Below are positions 39,328 through 48,576 of a DNA stretch of 64,000 nt, piece by piece. The notes below the pieces were generated by a model. It was given only the letters and a program-made list of their open reading frames with translations. It was not told the origin of the DNA and did not search any database. The DNA lies in assembly GCA_947165045.1 (NCBI GenBank), contig CAMUYW010000004.1, forward strand, positions 16,395-80,394, written 5' to 3'. Source of the stretch: an uncultured Fibrobacter sp. Its GTDB lineage: Bacteria > Fibrobacterota > Fibrobacteria > Fibrobacterales > Fibrobacteraceae. Position numbers and translations under genes: made by a program. The stretch's first letter is position 1. Each line of letters begins with the position of its first letter.

Positions 39328-40418
39328 ATGAACCAAACAATTTCTCAGATAATCAGTTTCATAAGGTTCCCTCTGGCGTTCCTTATAGTTTATTCACATT
39401 TCTACACTCCCGACATCTCTGCAGATACAATTCTTGCTGGGGGGGGACGGGTCTCTACGCGTTTATAGGAGAGTTCACTAACCACATGCCCATGGTGGCG
39501 GCAGTTCCGTTGTTTTTCTTTATGTCCGGTTATCTTTACTTTGTTGGTTCTGCAGATAAGGGATTCACATTCCAAGCTTGGAAAAAGAAGTCGTGGAATC
39601 GCGTCAAGTCTCTTGTGGTTCCTTATATTGCGTGGAATCTGCTGATTCTAGCTCTTTTTGCGGGCGTACAGTACTTGACGGGTAATTCCCCTACGATGTA
39701 AAAAGATGGCTACAAATTAATTGCGGATTTCCAGTTTATAGATTATCTAAAGGCACTCTGGGCTTTTGACCATAGTGGTGTACCGATGGATGGCCCTTTG
39801 TGGTTTGTCCGTAATTTGATTGTGATTTCTATTGTGTTTTCTTTTCCGCTGTACTATTGTTTGAAATATGCTGGCATACCGACTTTGATCGCTTTGTTTG
39901 TTGGAGCTCTCTTTGGATTGTGTTTCGCGGACATCTCTGTAGGGTCCGTGTTCTTTTTTGCATGGGGTGCCTTCTGTGCCATCAAAAAATTTGATTTGTT
40001 CACCAATGTTTCTGAACGAACATCGAGGTTGTTCGGACTCGCCATTTTGAGTACGCTGCTATTGAAGATAACATTCTGCGTTTTGAAATCCCCGATAGAA
40101 CATTACTTCAATTCACTTTATATTTACACGACCGTGGCCTTGATTTTCGGTTTTCTGGCTCCATACATAAAGAAGGGCGTGCTGAAGCCTATGCCATTCT
40201 TGGCAAGTGCGAGCTTTTTCATCTACGCGATGCACAAGCCGTTGCAAGTCATATTCCGCAGGTATTCCTTCGCCATTTTGCACCCACAATCAGAATTGCT
40301 TCTGTGCACGCTCAATATTTTGATTCCTGCCATTGTCATTGCACTTTGCCTTTTGGCGTTCTACATAGTAAAGCGGTACTTGCCGTGGCTTAATTTCCTG
40401 AACGGATTCAGGATGTAA
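39328..40418 (+). pseudogene. Acyltransferase 3 gene disrupted at a G8 tract and by an in-frame TAA
   Basis: MNQTISQIISFIRFPLAFLIVYSHFYTPDISADTILAGG | (frame change at G8 39439-39446) GLYAFIGEFTNHMPMVAAVPLFFFMSGYLYF...GNSPTM*(TAA 39699) KDGYKLIADFQFIDYLKALWAF... Confidence 0.88.
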
Positions 40419-40489
40419 AATTCTTTTGGGGTTAGACTTTTGCAAAAATAGTTTGTTCCAACATCAGATTTAGGCTACATTCTTTCGAC

Positions 40490-40700
40490 GCGATGTATCT
40501 CAGTCTAGCGCAAACCAACATCAAGGCTGATTCTCCGTCAGGGAAAAATCCGCAAGGCTAGTGATGCGAAAACACGCTTGCGTGTTTTCATATCCGAGCC
40601 GAGGATGTTTCTGTAACCAGCCCACTACGCGAGTTCTCCGGCGTATTTCGCGGTTGAGCCGTTCGAGGAAGGACTTTTGTCGATAGGCAAAAGTCTGTCA
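40490..40700 (-). mobile_element. IS256/mutator-type transposase C-terminal relic
   Basis: Minus-strand frame reads QTFAYRQKSFLERLNREIRRRTRVVG, a characteristic IS256-family C-terminal stretch; no intact ORF. Confidence 0.65.
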
Positions 40701-40733
40701 AATGGTCAAAAGCCGTAATATACCGCTCAGAAA

Positions 40734-41501
40734 TCACTCCATACAAATTGAACAAAATTTTTTTCCAAATTCTGTTATAGCGTAAATACTCTTTTTTTCA
40801 ACAATAGATTGCCCAGCGCTCAATTTTATTTTTGGATAATTTGGATGTTTTTTCAAATTTTCATAGATTGAATCGTTCGTAAAGGCACGATCTTTTTCAA
40901 TATCAACCAGTCCTAACCTTTGCAAATTATCAAGATATTCAGGAAATTTTTCAGGATATGCACAATTTACTTTGTAACATAAATCACCAAAATAAGGAAC
41001 AACATCATATTCCCCATCATTGTCTATTTTTAATCTTGGTTTTATTATTGGAAGCAATTTTTCGGCAAAAAGTTCTCTTAACATTTTACATTCGTCAGAG
41101 CTCAATTGTTTTATGATTTCAACAAACGCAGGATGCTCATCTACAACATCAGAATTCATCGAAGCTCCTAAAAGATTCGTGAACATGTCTCTCAATTCAG
41201 TTTTATGAGAATTGTATGTCAGCGCTACGACTGTCGGCACCGCAATGCTTGGGTCAGGACTTTTTATTTTCTCGGAAGGAACTTTCTTTCTTGCAAAATA
41301 TTCAGGAATAGCGACATCTAGATACGATGCTATTTTATCAAAGCCCCAAACCATAGCAGATATCGGAGACAACGCCATTCTCGTCGCACCCTGCAATGCT
41401 TTACCCACCTCAGACAATGCGGGATGCGCTACATCCTCATAAATTGCTTTAACGGGAACTTGTTTTCCAATTTCACCACCCAAAGATTCTTTTACATCCA
41501 T
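40734..41501 (-). CDS. Abi-alpha / DUF4393-like protein
   Basis: 255 aa; ALQGATRMALSPISAMVWGFDKIASYLD...LRDMFTNLLGASMN...VHPAFVEIIKQLSSDECKML layout of DUF4393. Confidence 0.7.
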   Translation of the reverse strand: MDVKESLGGEIGKQVPVKAIYEDVAHPALSEVGKALQGATRMALSPISAMVWGFDKIASYLDVAIPEYFARKKVPSEKIKSPDPSIAVPTVVALTYNSHKTELRDMFTNLLGASMNSDVVDEHPAFVEIIKQLSSDECKMLRELFAEKLLPIIKPRLKIDNDGEYDVVPYFGDLCYKVNCAYPEKFPEYLDNLQRLGLVDIEKDRAFTNDSIYENLKKHPNYPKIKLSAGQSIVEKKSIYAITEFGKKFCSICME

Positions 41502-41933
41502 AAATTTTTCTCCTTTTTTATTTACAATTTTTAGAATTTTTCAAAAAAGTTTCCCCTATCAATTATTATCATTTTATGTACGAAACATTCAGATGTTTTT
41601 CAAAAACAATAATCCAAAAAAGAATAGTCTTGCAAGGTATAATGCGTAATTGTAAGCATCCCCATGATTAGGATTGTTCATAACTAGGTGAAAAGGGGTA
41701 CCCTTCTTTCAGAATGCTACTTTGGGTAATAAAAAGCTGTGGAATATTAGGCCAGTCTACAACAACGGTTGGCAAAGACTGGGTGATTTTGTATACTTTA
41801 AACAACTCTTAAAATAGGAATCCATACAATTATGGGGAAACTTAAAACTGTGCAAAAAACACCTATGGTATTCCATTCGAAATTTAAAAGACTACATAAA
41901 ACAAACTGTAAAAATAATTATCTGGAGAAAAAC

Positions 41934-42536
41934 ATGAACCCAATAAAAACTATCGTTGCATTCGCACTCGTTTTATTATTTACCGGGTGCACAGAATCTA
42001 ATGTTTACACAAATGAGGCCCAATGCAAGCAATCCTTGTGTACTAAGGAACATTGCTATGTTTGGAGTGCAGAACTCAACCGTTGCGGCACATCAGAGGC
42101 TTTGAAGAAAGAAGAATTGCGTTTGAAGAAAATTGCGAAGCAGACCGAACAGATGGATTCCGTCAAGGCTGTTTTGCCGAAGCCTGTCCGTGACTCCATC
42201 GCCAAAATTGAGAAGAAGGAAAAGGCCATAAGGTCCGAAATCAATGATCTGAAGAAGATTGTTGACTCCTTGCGCGTGGCAGATTCCCTCGCAGGCACGA
42301 ACCTTACGGCTGCAGCATATCTGAAGAGCAAGCTGAATGCGGACAAGCGTGCCTTGGAATTAAAATACAAGTCGCTGATGGACAGTGTTGAAGTTCTGAA
42401 CTTGGTTAACCACAAGCCTATTACAGCAGTTCAGTGGATTGACTACAACAAACGCAAGAAAAAAGCCAAACTGGAACAGTTAGAAAGGAAAAAAGAAAAA
42501 GCGATGCAGTCAGAAAAGACGACCGCGAAGAAGTAG
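41934..42536 (+). CDS. Putative lipoprotein with coiled coil
   Basis: From ATG 41934: MNPIKTIVAFALVLLFTGCTES lipobox, then long charged helix. Confidence 0.6.
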   Translation: MNPIKTIVAFALVLLFTGCTESNVYTNEAQCKQSLCTKEHCYVWSAELNRCGTSEALKKEELRLKKIAKQTEQMDSVKAVLPKPVRDSIAKIEKKEKAIRSEINDLKKIVDSLRVADSLAGTNLTAAAYLKSKLNADKRALELKYKSLMDSVEVLNLVNHKPITAVQWIDYNKRKKKAKLEQLERKKEKAMQSEKTTAKK

Positions 42537-42719
42537 ACAATAGACAGCGCATGGGTAGAGCCGTATGTGCTCATTTTTTCTTCCTGGCACCATACATAAA
42601 GAAGGGCGTGTTCGGCCTACACTGCCGCAGAAATCCTGTTCGACCGTTTGACGGGTGGCTCTGCTTGATCGGAAAGGAGGCTCTCTAACGCCAGACTGGT
42701 GGCTCAATGTACCCCAGAA

Positions 42720-42908
42720 TAATCAGTGGGCTTGTTTTGGCTGGAAATCGAAGATTTTTCAGAAAAATCTTCTGACATCAATAACCCGTTCGGTTTGCTG
42801 AAAGCACTTATGGAAAAGAAACTGAAGGACTACTGGTTTGAAACGGGAACACCGACGTTTTTGGTGGAGCAGATTCGCAACTACGACTATATAGGAGTAA
42901 CAACATAA
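42720..42908 (+). pseudogene. Fragment of AAA-ATPase-like (PF09820/DUF1703-type) gene
   Basis: NNPFGLLKALMEKKLKDYWFETGTPTFLVEQIRNYDY resembles the NPFSvlnal...YWFeTGTPTFLvelL core. Confidence 0.6.
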
Positions 42909-43660
42909 GTAAAGTCTTGTGCTGAACCAAATAAATGATCGAAGCCACTAGAAAGCAGAACTTCTACATCTCCTGTAGGAGAATTTATTTTCATATAACG
43001 ATCATGATAATCGTTTGTAGCGTCTACCTGTTGAAAAGCGCAATGAACTTTGGGATAATTTTTTGAATTAGACTTCCACCACGCACCGATATCTGCATGT
43101 TGTTTGGCATACAAATCTGGAGCCAATGGCAGAAGAATTGTCAATTCAACATTTTCTGCGCTTTTTAATAAATCAAAAAAATTTGATATTATTCCAGAGG
43201 AAAAATTCTTACTATCACATAAATACTTGTCATAGACAATAACATGATTAGCGCTTGAACACATCGCTTTTAAATGTTCAACACATTTAGATCTAGGCTT
43301 ATTCTTAAATGTTCCTGAAAAAGTCAATTTTAAGGAATCGCAACCATCAATATTGACATACGGATAAGCGTATGTCGATTTAGCATCCGTCAAAATCAAT
43401 TTAAGTTTTGTCTTCTTTGCGAGATCTCGTTCATTAAGCCCATTGAATCCAGCCGCCTGCAATTGAGCCTCCATTGCAGTATCCATTTGTGCATTAATTC
43501 TATCGTATTGGTCTTTATTTGTTTGATGAGGCTTGTAATGAGACAAAAGTTGTTCTAACTTCTTTTTCTCATTCAGATTAAGTCTATTTCCATTTTTAAA
43601 ATCTAAATACAATTTTAACAGGCTATCGCAGAGTACAATTTCACTCAATGCCATTTTCAC
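42887..43660 (-). CDS. Third gene of DUF262/DUF3696 operon; possible PLD-like HDR-motif protein
   Basis: 257 aa; HDRYMKINSPTGDVEVLLSSGFDHL resembles an H-x-(K/R)...GS/SG motif; ATGA overlap with ATPase gene. Confidence 0.6.
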   Translation of the reverse strand: MKMALSEIVLCDSLLKLYLDFKNGNRLNLNEKKKLEQLLSHYKPHQTNKDQYDRINAQMDTAMEAQLQAAGFNGLNERDLAKKTKLKLILTDAKSTYAYPYVNIDGCDSLKLTFSGTFKNKPRSKCVEHLKAMCSSANHVIVYDKYLCDSKNFSSGIISNFFDLLKSAENVELTILLPLAPDLYAKQHADIGAWWKSNSKNYPKVHCAFQQVDATNDYHDRYMKINSPTGDVEVLLSSGFDHLFGSAQDFTYVVTPI

Positions 43661-44661
43661 CCCATATCAATTAATTGTCTTAGCGTGGCATCAAAAAATC
43701 CTGTGGGAAAATCGCATCTTTTTCCGTTTTTTTCATAGTGACCATCTTCTGATATATTCATTTTTTCAAATGGTGTTCTGCAATCACTTTTGTAGAATAA
43801 TTTCACATCGCTTGATTCGATATTTCCTGAATACACTTCGTATCGAATACGATTAATCAAATGTTCGCAATGAGTTTCTATGATTACCTGTATGCCAGCG
43901 GAAGCCACAAAAGAAAGAAATTCGCCCATCTTAGATTGAGCCGCCGGATGCAAATGAATCTCAGGATTTTCTATGATAACAACTTGTCCAGGTTCGGCTC
44001 GCAAGCACGTTATTATAATTTCTGCAGCGTAACTTAAGCCCGCGCCGAGTTGTGTAGGCAAAACATCTTCCAACACATCATAGTTAAACGTAACACCCAG
44101 AATCTTTGGATCAGAAGATTTTTCTACCTTTAATTCAACATTCTTCCCGAAAAAGTATTGAAGCCAATAATCAACATTTTGGGATAAAGTTTTGGATTCT
44201 GACCTTACGAGTTTTTCTGCGATAGTATCAGATTTATGTTTGTATAGATAACTCAATACGAAATCAGCCCTATCTCCAATATCATCAAGATCAGAATGTT
44301 TTGCACTATCTTCAGGGCCAATTCTTGTTTCGCTTAAATAAAAGAGATTCTCGCCTTTTTTTATTGAACTTGGTGGAACATCCGTGCCGAAAGAAAACAT
44401 TTTCGGTTCGAACTTACAAACAACTCCATTAATACTAATAAACAATTCTTTTGCATTCAGATATCTATTTTTTATAACATCAAAAGAATAATATGTTAAG
44501 GGAACATTTCCGCTATTTGCTGCGGCTATATACAACAAAATTGCTTGTATTACAGATGATTTTCCTGCGGAATTTACACCTGTAATAATATTCAGATTTC
44601 CGAAATCAAAGGATTCTTCGTCAATACACTTGAAATTTTTTAATACCAAACTATTTATCAT
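43657..44661 (-). CDS. RecF-like AAA ATPase, DUF3696-type
   Basis: FGNLNIITGVNSAGKSSVIQAILLY Walker A; VVIIENPEIHLHPAAQSKMGEFL Walker B; VIIETHCEHLINRIR. Confidence 0.85.
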   Translation of the reverse strand: MINSLVLKNFKCIDEESFDFGNLNIITGVNSAGKSSVIQAILLYIAAANSGNVPLTYYSFDVIKNRYLNAKELFISINGVVCKFEPKMFSFGTDVPPSSIKKGENLFYLSETRIGPEDSAKHSDLDDIGDRADFVLSYLYKHKSDTIAEKLVRSESKTLSQNVDYWLQYFFGKNVELKVEKSSDPKILGVTFNYDVLEDVLPTQLGAGLSYAAEIIITCLRAEPGQVVIIENPEIHLHPAAQSKMGEFLSFVASAGIQVIIETHCEHLINRIRYEVYSGNIESSDVKLFYKSDCRTPFEKMNISEDGHYEKNGKRCDFPTGFFDATLRQLIDMG

Positions 44662-45758
44662 ATATTCAAAGCCTTCTGCAAATCAATAATCTGTTCAAAA
44701 CGACTTTTCACCTTTGTTGAACTATCAACTTGCTTTGAAAAATCAGAATTTAGAAAAACATCTTTTTGTTCGTTCAATCGCTTTGATATTTCCTCTTTCT
44801 TTTGTTCTATCGCTTCGGAATCCTTAGCAAAAAAATACATCAACACTTCAAATAAAGCCATGTTTATAGGAAGCCTTTTTTCATCAGTACCTTTGGAAAA
44901 CCTGAACGCATCAGCACCTAAAGTCATATAGCAATTCTTCATACTACAACAGAAAATTTCTTTCAATTTTTGTACAGTGCCATCATCAAGTTCGTTAATG
45001 ACATCCATTGATTTCGCTAAAAAATCATCTATATCGCTTCGATACTCGTAGTCTTCGAAACCTGCCCATTTATGGAAATACATATAAAATGACAAAGAAC
45101 GAAGAATTATATAACGGTCCTTCATTCTTTTCTGCTTAATAGATCCACCGGTGGCGGTCTGAAATTCCGTCGATTCAGCAAGTTCTTTTAGTAACAAGGT
45201 TGATTTGCCTTGATGAAGAGCATTTCTCATTTCTTGATGGTTCAGCACAGTTCCGCTTCTATTCACTCTATCAAAAATGTCGAATTTTATTTTTTCAAGG
45301 GTGGGAGGCTGAATCATATACACGTATGTTTGATAATCTTCAATTTTCCCTTGCAAAATAGGAGATAAATCTGAAAATTTTTTTCCATTTTCAGAAGATA
45401 ATATTTTTAGGTCCTTCAAAGCAAATTCATTATTCATGAACCGAAAAACCGAAGTCAATCTTTGTCGTCCATCAACAACCTGCTGTTTTCCGTCATTTTG
45501 TTCGAAAAAATAAAACGGTGGTAAGGGAATTCCCATTAAAATAGATTCAATCAGTTCGCATTGTTGTTTTAATGGCCAAACAAATTCGCGCTGAAATTCT
45601 GGGTCCAAAATGATATCCCTTCTGATCGGATCATCCGCTTTACGTTTCAATTGAAAGAGCGTAAACTGATCCCTGCTAATTTTCACCTTTGCATTGGGAT
45701 AAACGGAAGGAGAACCTTCACCTTCATCAACTTCGAGCGTTTCGTCGTTTTGCGTCAT
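44658..45758 (-). CDS. DUF262-domain protein (GmrSD/ParB-like)
   Basis: PEFQREFVWPLKQQCELIESILMGIPLPPFYFFEQNDGKQQVVDGRQRLTSVFRF. Confidence 0.9.
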   Translation of the reverse strand: MTQNDETLEVDEGEGSPSVYPNAKVKISRDQFTLFQLKRKADDPIRRDIILDPEFQREFVWPLKQQCELIESILMGIPLPPFYFFEQNDGKQQVVDGRQRLTSVFRFMNNEFALKDLKILSSENGKKFSDLSPILQGKIEDYQTYVYMIQPPTLEKIKFDIFDRVNRSGTVLNHQEMRNALHQGKSTLLLKELAESTEFQTATGGSIKQKRMKDRYIILRSLSFYMYFHKWAGFEDYEYRSDIDDFLAKSMDVINELDDGTVQKLKEIFCCSMKNCYMTLGADAFRFSKGTDEKRLPINMALFEVLMYFFAKDSEAIEQKKEEISKRLNEQKDVFLNSDFSKQVDSSTKVKSRFEQIIDLQKALNI

Positions 45759-45908
45759 AAGCCATAATCTAGCAAAAAAGAGAAGCTTAGGTAACGTATG
45801 ACTATCAACTACCCATTTTTCAGGTCGTTCCTTAATCCGGCTTCGTCAATTTTGATGGCGGCAATCCCTTAGTGGAATTTGCGAAAGAAATCCTTCTCCA
45901 GTTATTTT

Positions 45909-47426
45909 TTAACAATCTTTCAATTTGATACGTTTCATTAAAGAAGGGGGGATTTGCTTGAAAACGAGCAATAACAACACATATAGCATGTACCATAAGC
46001 CTCCAATTAAAAAAATCCATGGCAAACATTCAAATCGGCTTTTGGTTGAATAATCAACAAACGTAAAAATATAGTAAAGCAATACTGTTGGGATAATGGC
46101 TAATAAAATTGGAACCACTATCGGACTAATGATGACGCCTTTGTTTAGTTGTAAAAGGGTAGGGTAGTAATATAGGTAATTAAAAATGATAATTCCCATA
46201 ACATACAGGAAATACGCCAAAATTGCCGACCCCATTCCTATGTGTGGTGCTAAAAAAGCATTGAGAAAAATTGATATTACGCAAAAGATTGCTGTTGCCC
46301 ATACTAAGGGTTTTGTCTTTCCAATCGCAAGTACCAGACTATTGCAAACACTTGTTGGTAAATTTAAACAAAAAGCAATAATTGCAAAGTCAAGCCAGAA
46401 AGACAATTCAATATATTCCGCACCAACAATGAATGCCAACAGTCCCTTTGCACATAATAAAATTGGCATACATAGGCACATGCATAAAATAGTTGATATT
46501 TTACTACCATTTTTTATGTATGCTGTCAACTCTGCAATATTGTCTTTTTTCGCAACAATGACAGAAGCCTTTGGCAATAACAGCGAAGACAAAATTCCGT
46601 TTATGGACAAAATGAATGATGGCAGCAACTGCACAATATTATAATGGGCTACAGCAATAGCTGCAGAACTAGCAAACATTCCCAATATAATTGGTCTGGA
46701 TGATGCAGCACACATTTGAAAAAAACTAAGAACAAAAATGGACAAACTGTAAATCAAAATTATTTTAAAGTTTGCCCAATCAAATTTTGGAAATAAAGAA
46801 GTTACCAAATGCATTTTTTTTGATAAATAGGCATAAGGAACAACAAGTACAGCTAAGAAAAAGGAGAAAAAGAAAAAATAAAATTCAATTGAAAACTTGC
46901 CATAAATCGTTAAATAAATCAAAGCTATTTTAAATGCTGCCACAAAACACATCATTTTATGAACAAAGGCTATTTTTTGAGCGGCTGTTAAAAGTTGGGA
47001 AAATACGGCGCCAATCCAATTGATAATCGCGAAAAAAGCGGATATCCACAAAAACTTTTGCAACAATTCGAATTGAGTGTCAGAAATGCTAAAAAAATTC
47101 CTACCCCATAAAGCAAGAATTATCAATATTCCCGCATTAATTATGCCGATTATGCCATAAAAGGAGACGCTCGTTCTAACAACGCTATCAAGCAAAGTAA
47201 CCTTTTTCTCATAAATCCATTGAGAAAAGAATTTCACGGCACCAACGTGCATTCCCAAGTCTAATAGATGCATGTAAGCGTTTACCGAAGTAGCAAGTGT
47301 CAGAACTCCATAATTTTCAACTTTAAAATAAGATAGTAACAGCGGAACGGAAATTACACCAAAAATAGAATTTAAAATTTTGGCGAGGACCCCCCACGAA
47401 AAAGAAGACGCATAATAATTAGCCAT
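45909..47426 (-). CDS. Wzx-type flippase (right arm)
   Basis: VPLLLSYFKVENYGVLTLATSVNAYMHLLDLGM...LFPKFDWANFKIILIYSLSIFVLSFFQ; collinear with 29062-30555 product. Confidence 0.85.
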   Translation of the reverse strand: MANYYASSFSWGVLAKILNSIFGVISVPLLLSYFKVENYGVLTLATSVNAYMHLLDLGMHVGAVKFFSQWIYEKKVTLLDSVVRTSVSFYGIIGIINAGILIILALWGRNFFSISDTQFELLQKFLWISAFFAIINWIGAVFSQLLTAAQKIAFVHKMMCFVAAFKIALIYLTIYGKFSIEFYFFFFSFFLAVLVVPYAYLSKKMHLVTSLFPKFDWANFKIILIYSLSIFVLSFFQMCAASSRPIILGMFASSAAIAVAHYNIVQLLPSFILSINGILSSLLLPKASVIVAKKDNIAELTAYIKNGSKISTILCMCLCMPILLCAKGLLAFIVGAEYIELSFWLDFAIIAFCLNLPTSVCNSLVLAIGKTKPLVWATAIFCVISIFLNAFLAPHIGMGSAILAYFLYVMGIIIFNYLYYYPTLLQLNKGVIISPIVVPILLAIIPTVLLYYIFTFVDYSTKSRFECLPWIFLIGGLWYMLYVLLLLVFKQIPPSLMKRIKLKDC

Positions 47427-48576
47427 TATTTTTTCCTAATTTTTTCCATATTTTTTTAGGAACTCTCCACAATAGTGATATAGGACTTTCATGAAGTCTA
47501 ATTCGCCATTTTAAGCATTTGTTTATCGCATAGAGATAACCATTTTCTTTATACAAAGATCTGAACTTCCTATATAAAGGATGTTTTGGGTATGGTCTTT
47601 GTAACGATGGACTGTGCGACACCGCTGTCTCTATGGACTTTTTGATACACTCTACAGGATATTTTTGGACCACATCATTCCAAATATCCTTGGCTTTATT
47701 ATTGTTCAATAAAACAAGAGAAGTATTCTTTAATTCTATGCCAATAAAATCGCCTAGGGTAAAATCTCCAACTCTATTCAGTTCGGCATATTGGCAAGTA
47801 TAACAGTTATCTCGTAGCGTTATACCATTTAAAAAGCCTCTAAAATATGGATTTGTAATCCATGCTTTATCATAGAGCAAAGAGCCTTTGTTCCACAGTG
47901 TAAAATGAAAATTTTTCAATGGAATATTGCTTCTGAAAACGACATTGTCAATTTCTTCAAGATTTTTCTTTTTACGAATATCTTCTATTTCCTGCTTAAG
48001 ATAAGCATTTGGAGAAACGCCATGACAGATTAAATCTGCCGTAATTAGATTATCGTAATCCTTTTTCAAAAAAGCCTTAAGCCCAGCAATTTGGCACGGC
48101 GTGGAAATATAAAGGCAAGACAAGCCATTTTGCAAATCTTTTTTTATAGACTGATAAGAGTCGCCGACATAGCAATGTGTATATTTAGAACCTTTAAGGG
48201 AGTTTAAATCGTCTATTTTAGATATTCGTTTTGTGTGAACGTTGAATTGATTGTCGTAACATGCTCCGTAAACAACGCCGCCTTGTTCAATAACATATTT
48301 CGATAATATGGATGCAATTCCGCCGCTAGCACATTTTTCTCGAAATGCAATATCGGTCGTCCATGCAGCAAAGCATTCTTGAGGACTTTTTTTCTCTACG
48401 GGGACATTTACTGGACAACTTTTTTTGCATAGGTTGCAATTAATGCATTCTTGCTCGTTAATCTCTGGGTGTAACGCCCCCCAAAAATCCTCTTTTATTG
48501 AAATTGCATTTTTAGGGCATGCATTAAAACACGCACAGCAACCAGTACATTGGTCGTATTCACAAATTTTATTCAT
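47419..48576 (-). CDS. FrhB-like Fe-S protein, pair 2
   Basis: CTGCCACFNACP and CINCNLCKKSCP; CASGGIASILSKYVIEQGGVVYGACYD; ADLICHGVSP. Confidence 0.87.
   Translation of the reverse strand: MNKICEYDQCTGCCACFNACPKNAISIKEDFWGALHPEINEQECINCNLCKKSCPVNVPVEKKSPQECFAAWTTDIAFREKCASGGIASILSKYVIEQGGVVYGACYDNQFNVHTKRISKIDDLNSLKGSKYTHCYVGDSYQSIKKDLQNGLSCLYISTPCQIAGLKAFLKKDYDNLITADLICHGVSPNAYLKQEIEDIRKKKNLEEIDNVVFRSNIPLKNFHFTLWNKGSLLYDKAWITNPYFRGFLNGITLRDNCYTCQYAELNRVGDFTLGDFIGIELKNTSLVLLNNNKAKDIWNDVVQKYPVECIKKSIETAVSHSPSLQRPYPKHPLYRKFRSLYKENGYLYAINKCLKWRIRLHESPISLLWRVPKKIWKKLGKNNG

Noticed and set aside
41640-41816. C-terminal gene tail NATLGNKKLWNIRPVYNNGWQRLGDFVYFKQLLK*
   Set aside because: Short open tail just upstream of the lipoprotein; no start or identifiable family, so not annotated.
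42611-42725. HigA-like antitoxin relic (LTPDWWLNVPQNNQWA)
   Set aside because: A short stretch resembles the HigA C-terminus, but frames are broken and the rest of the domain is not readable; insufficient evidence.
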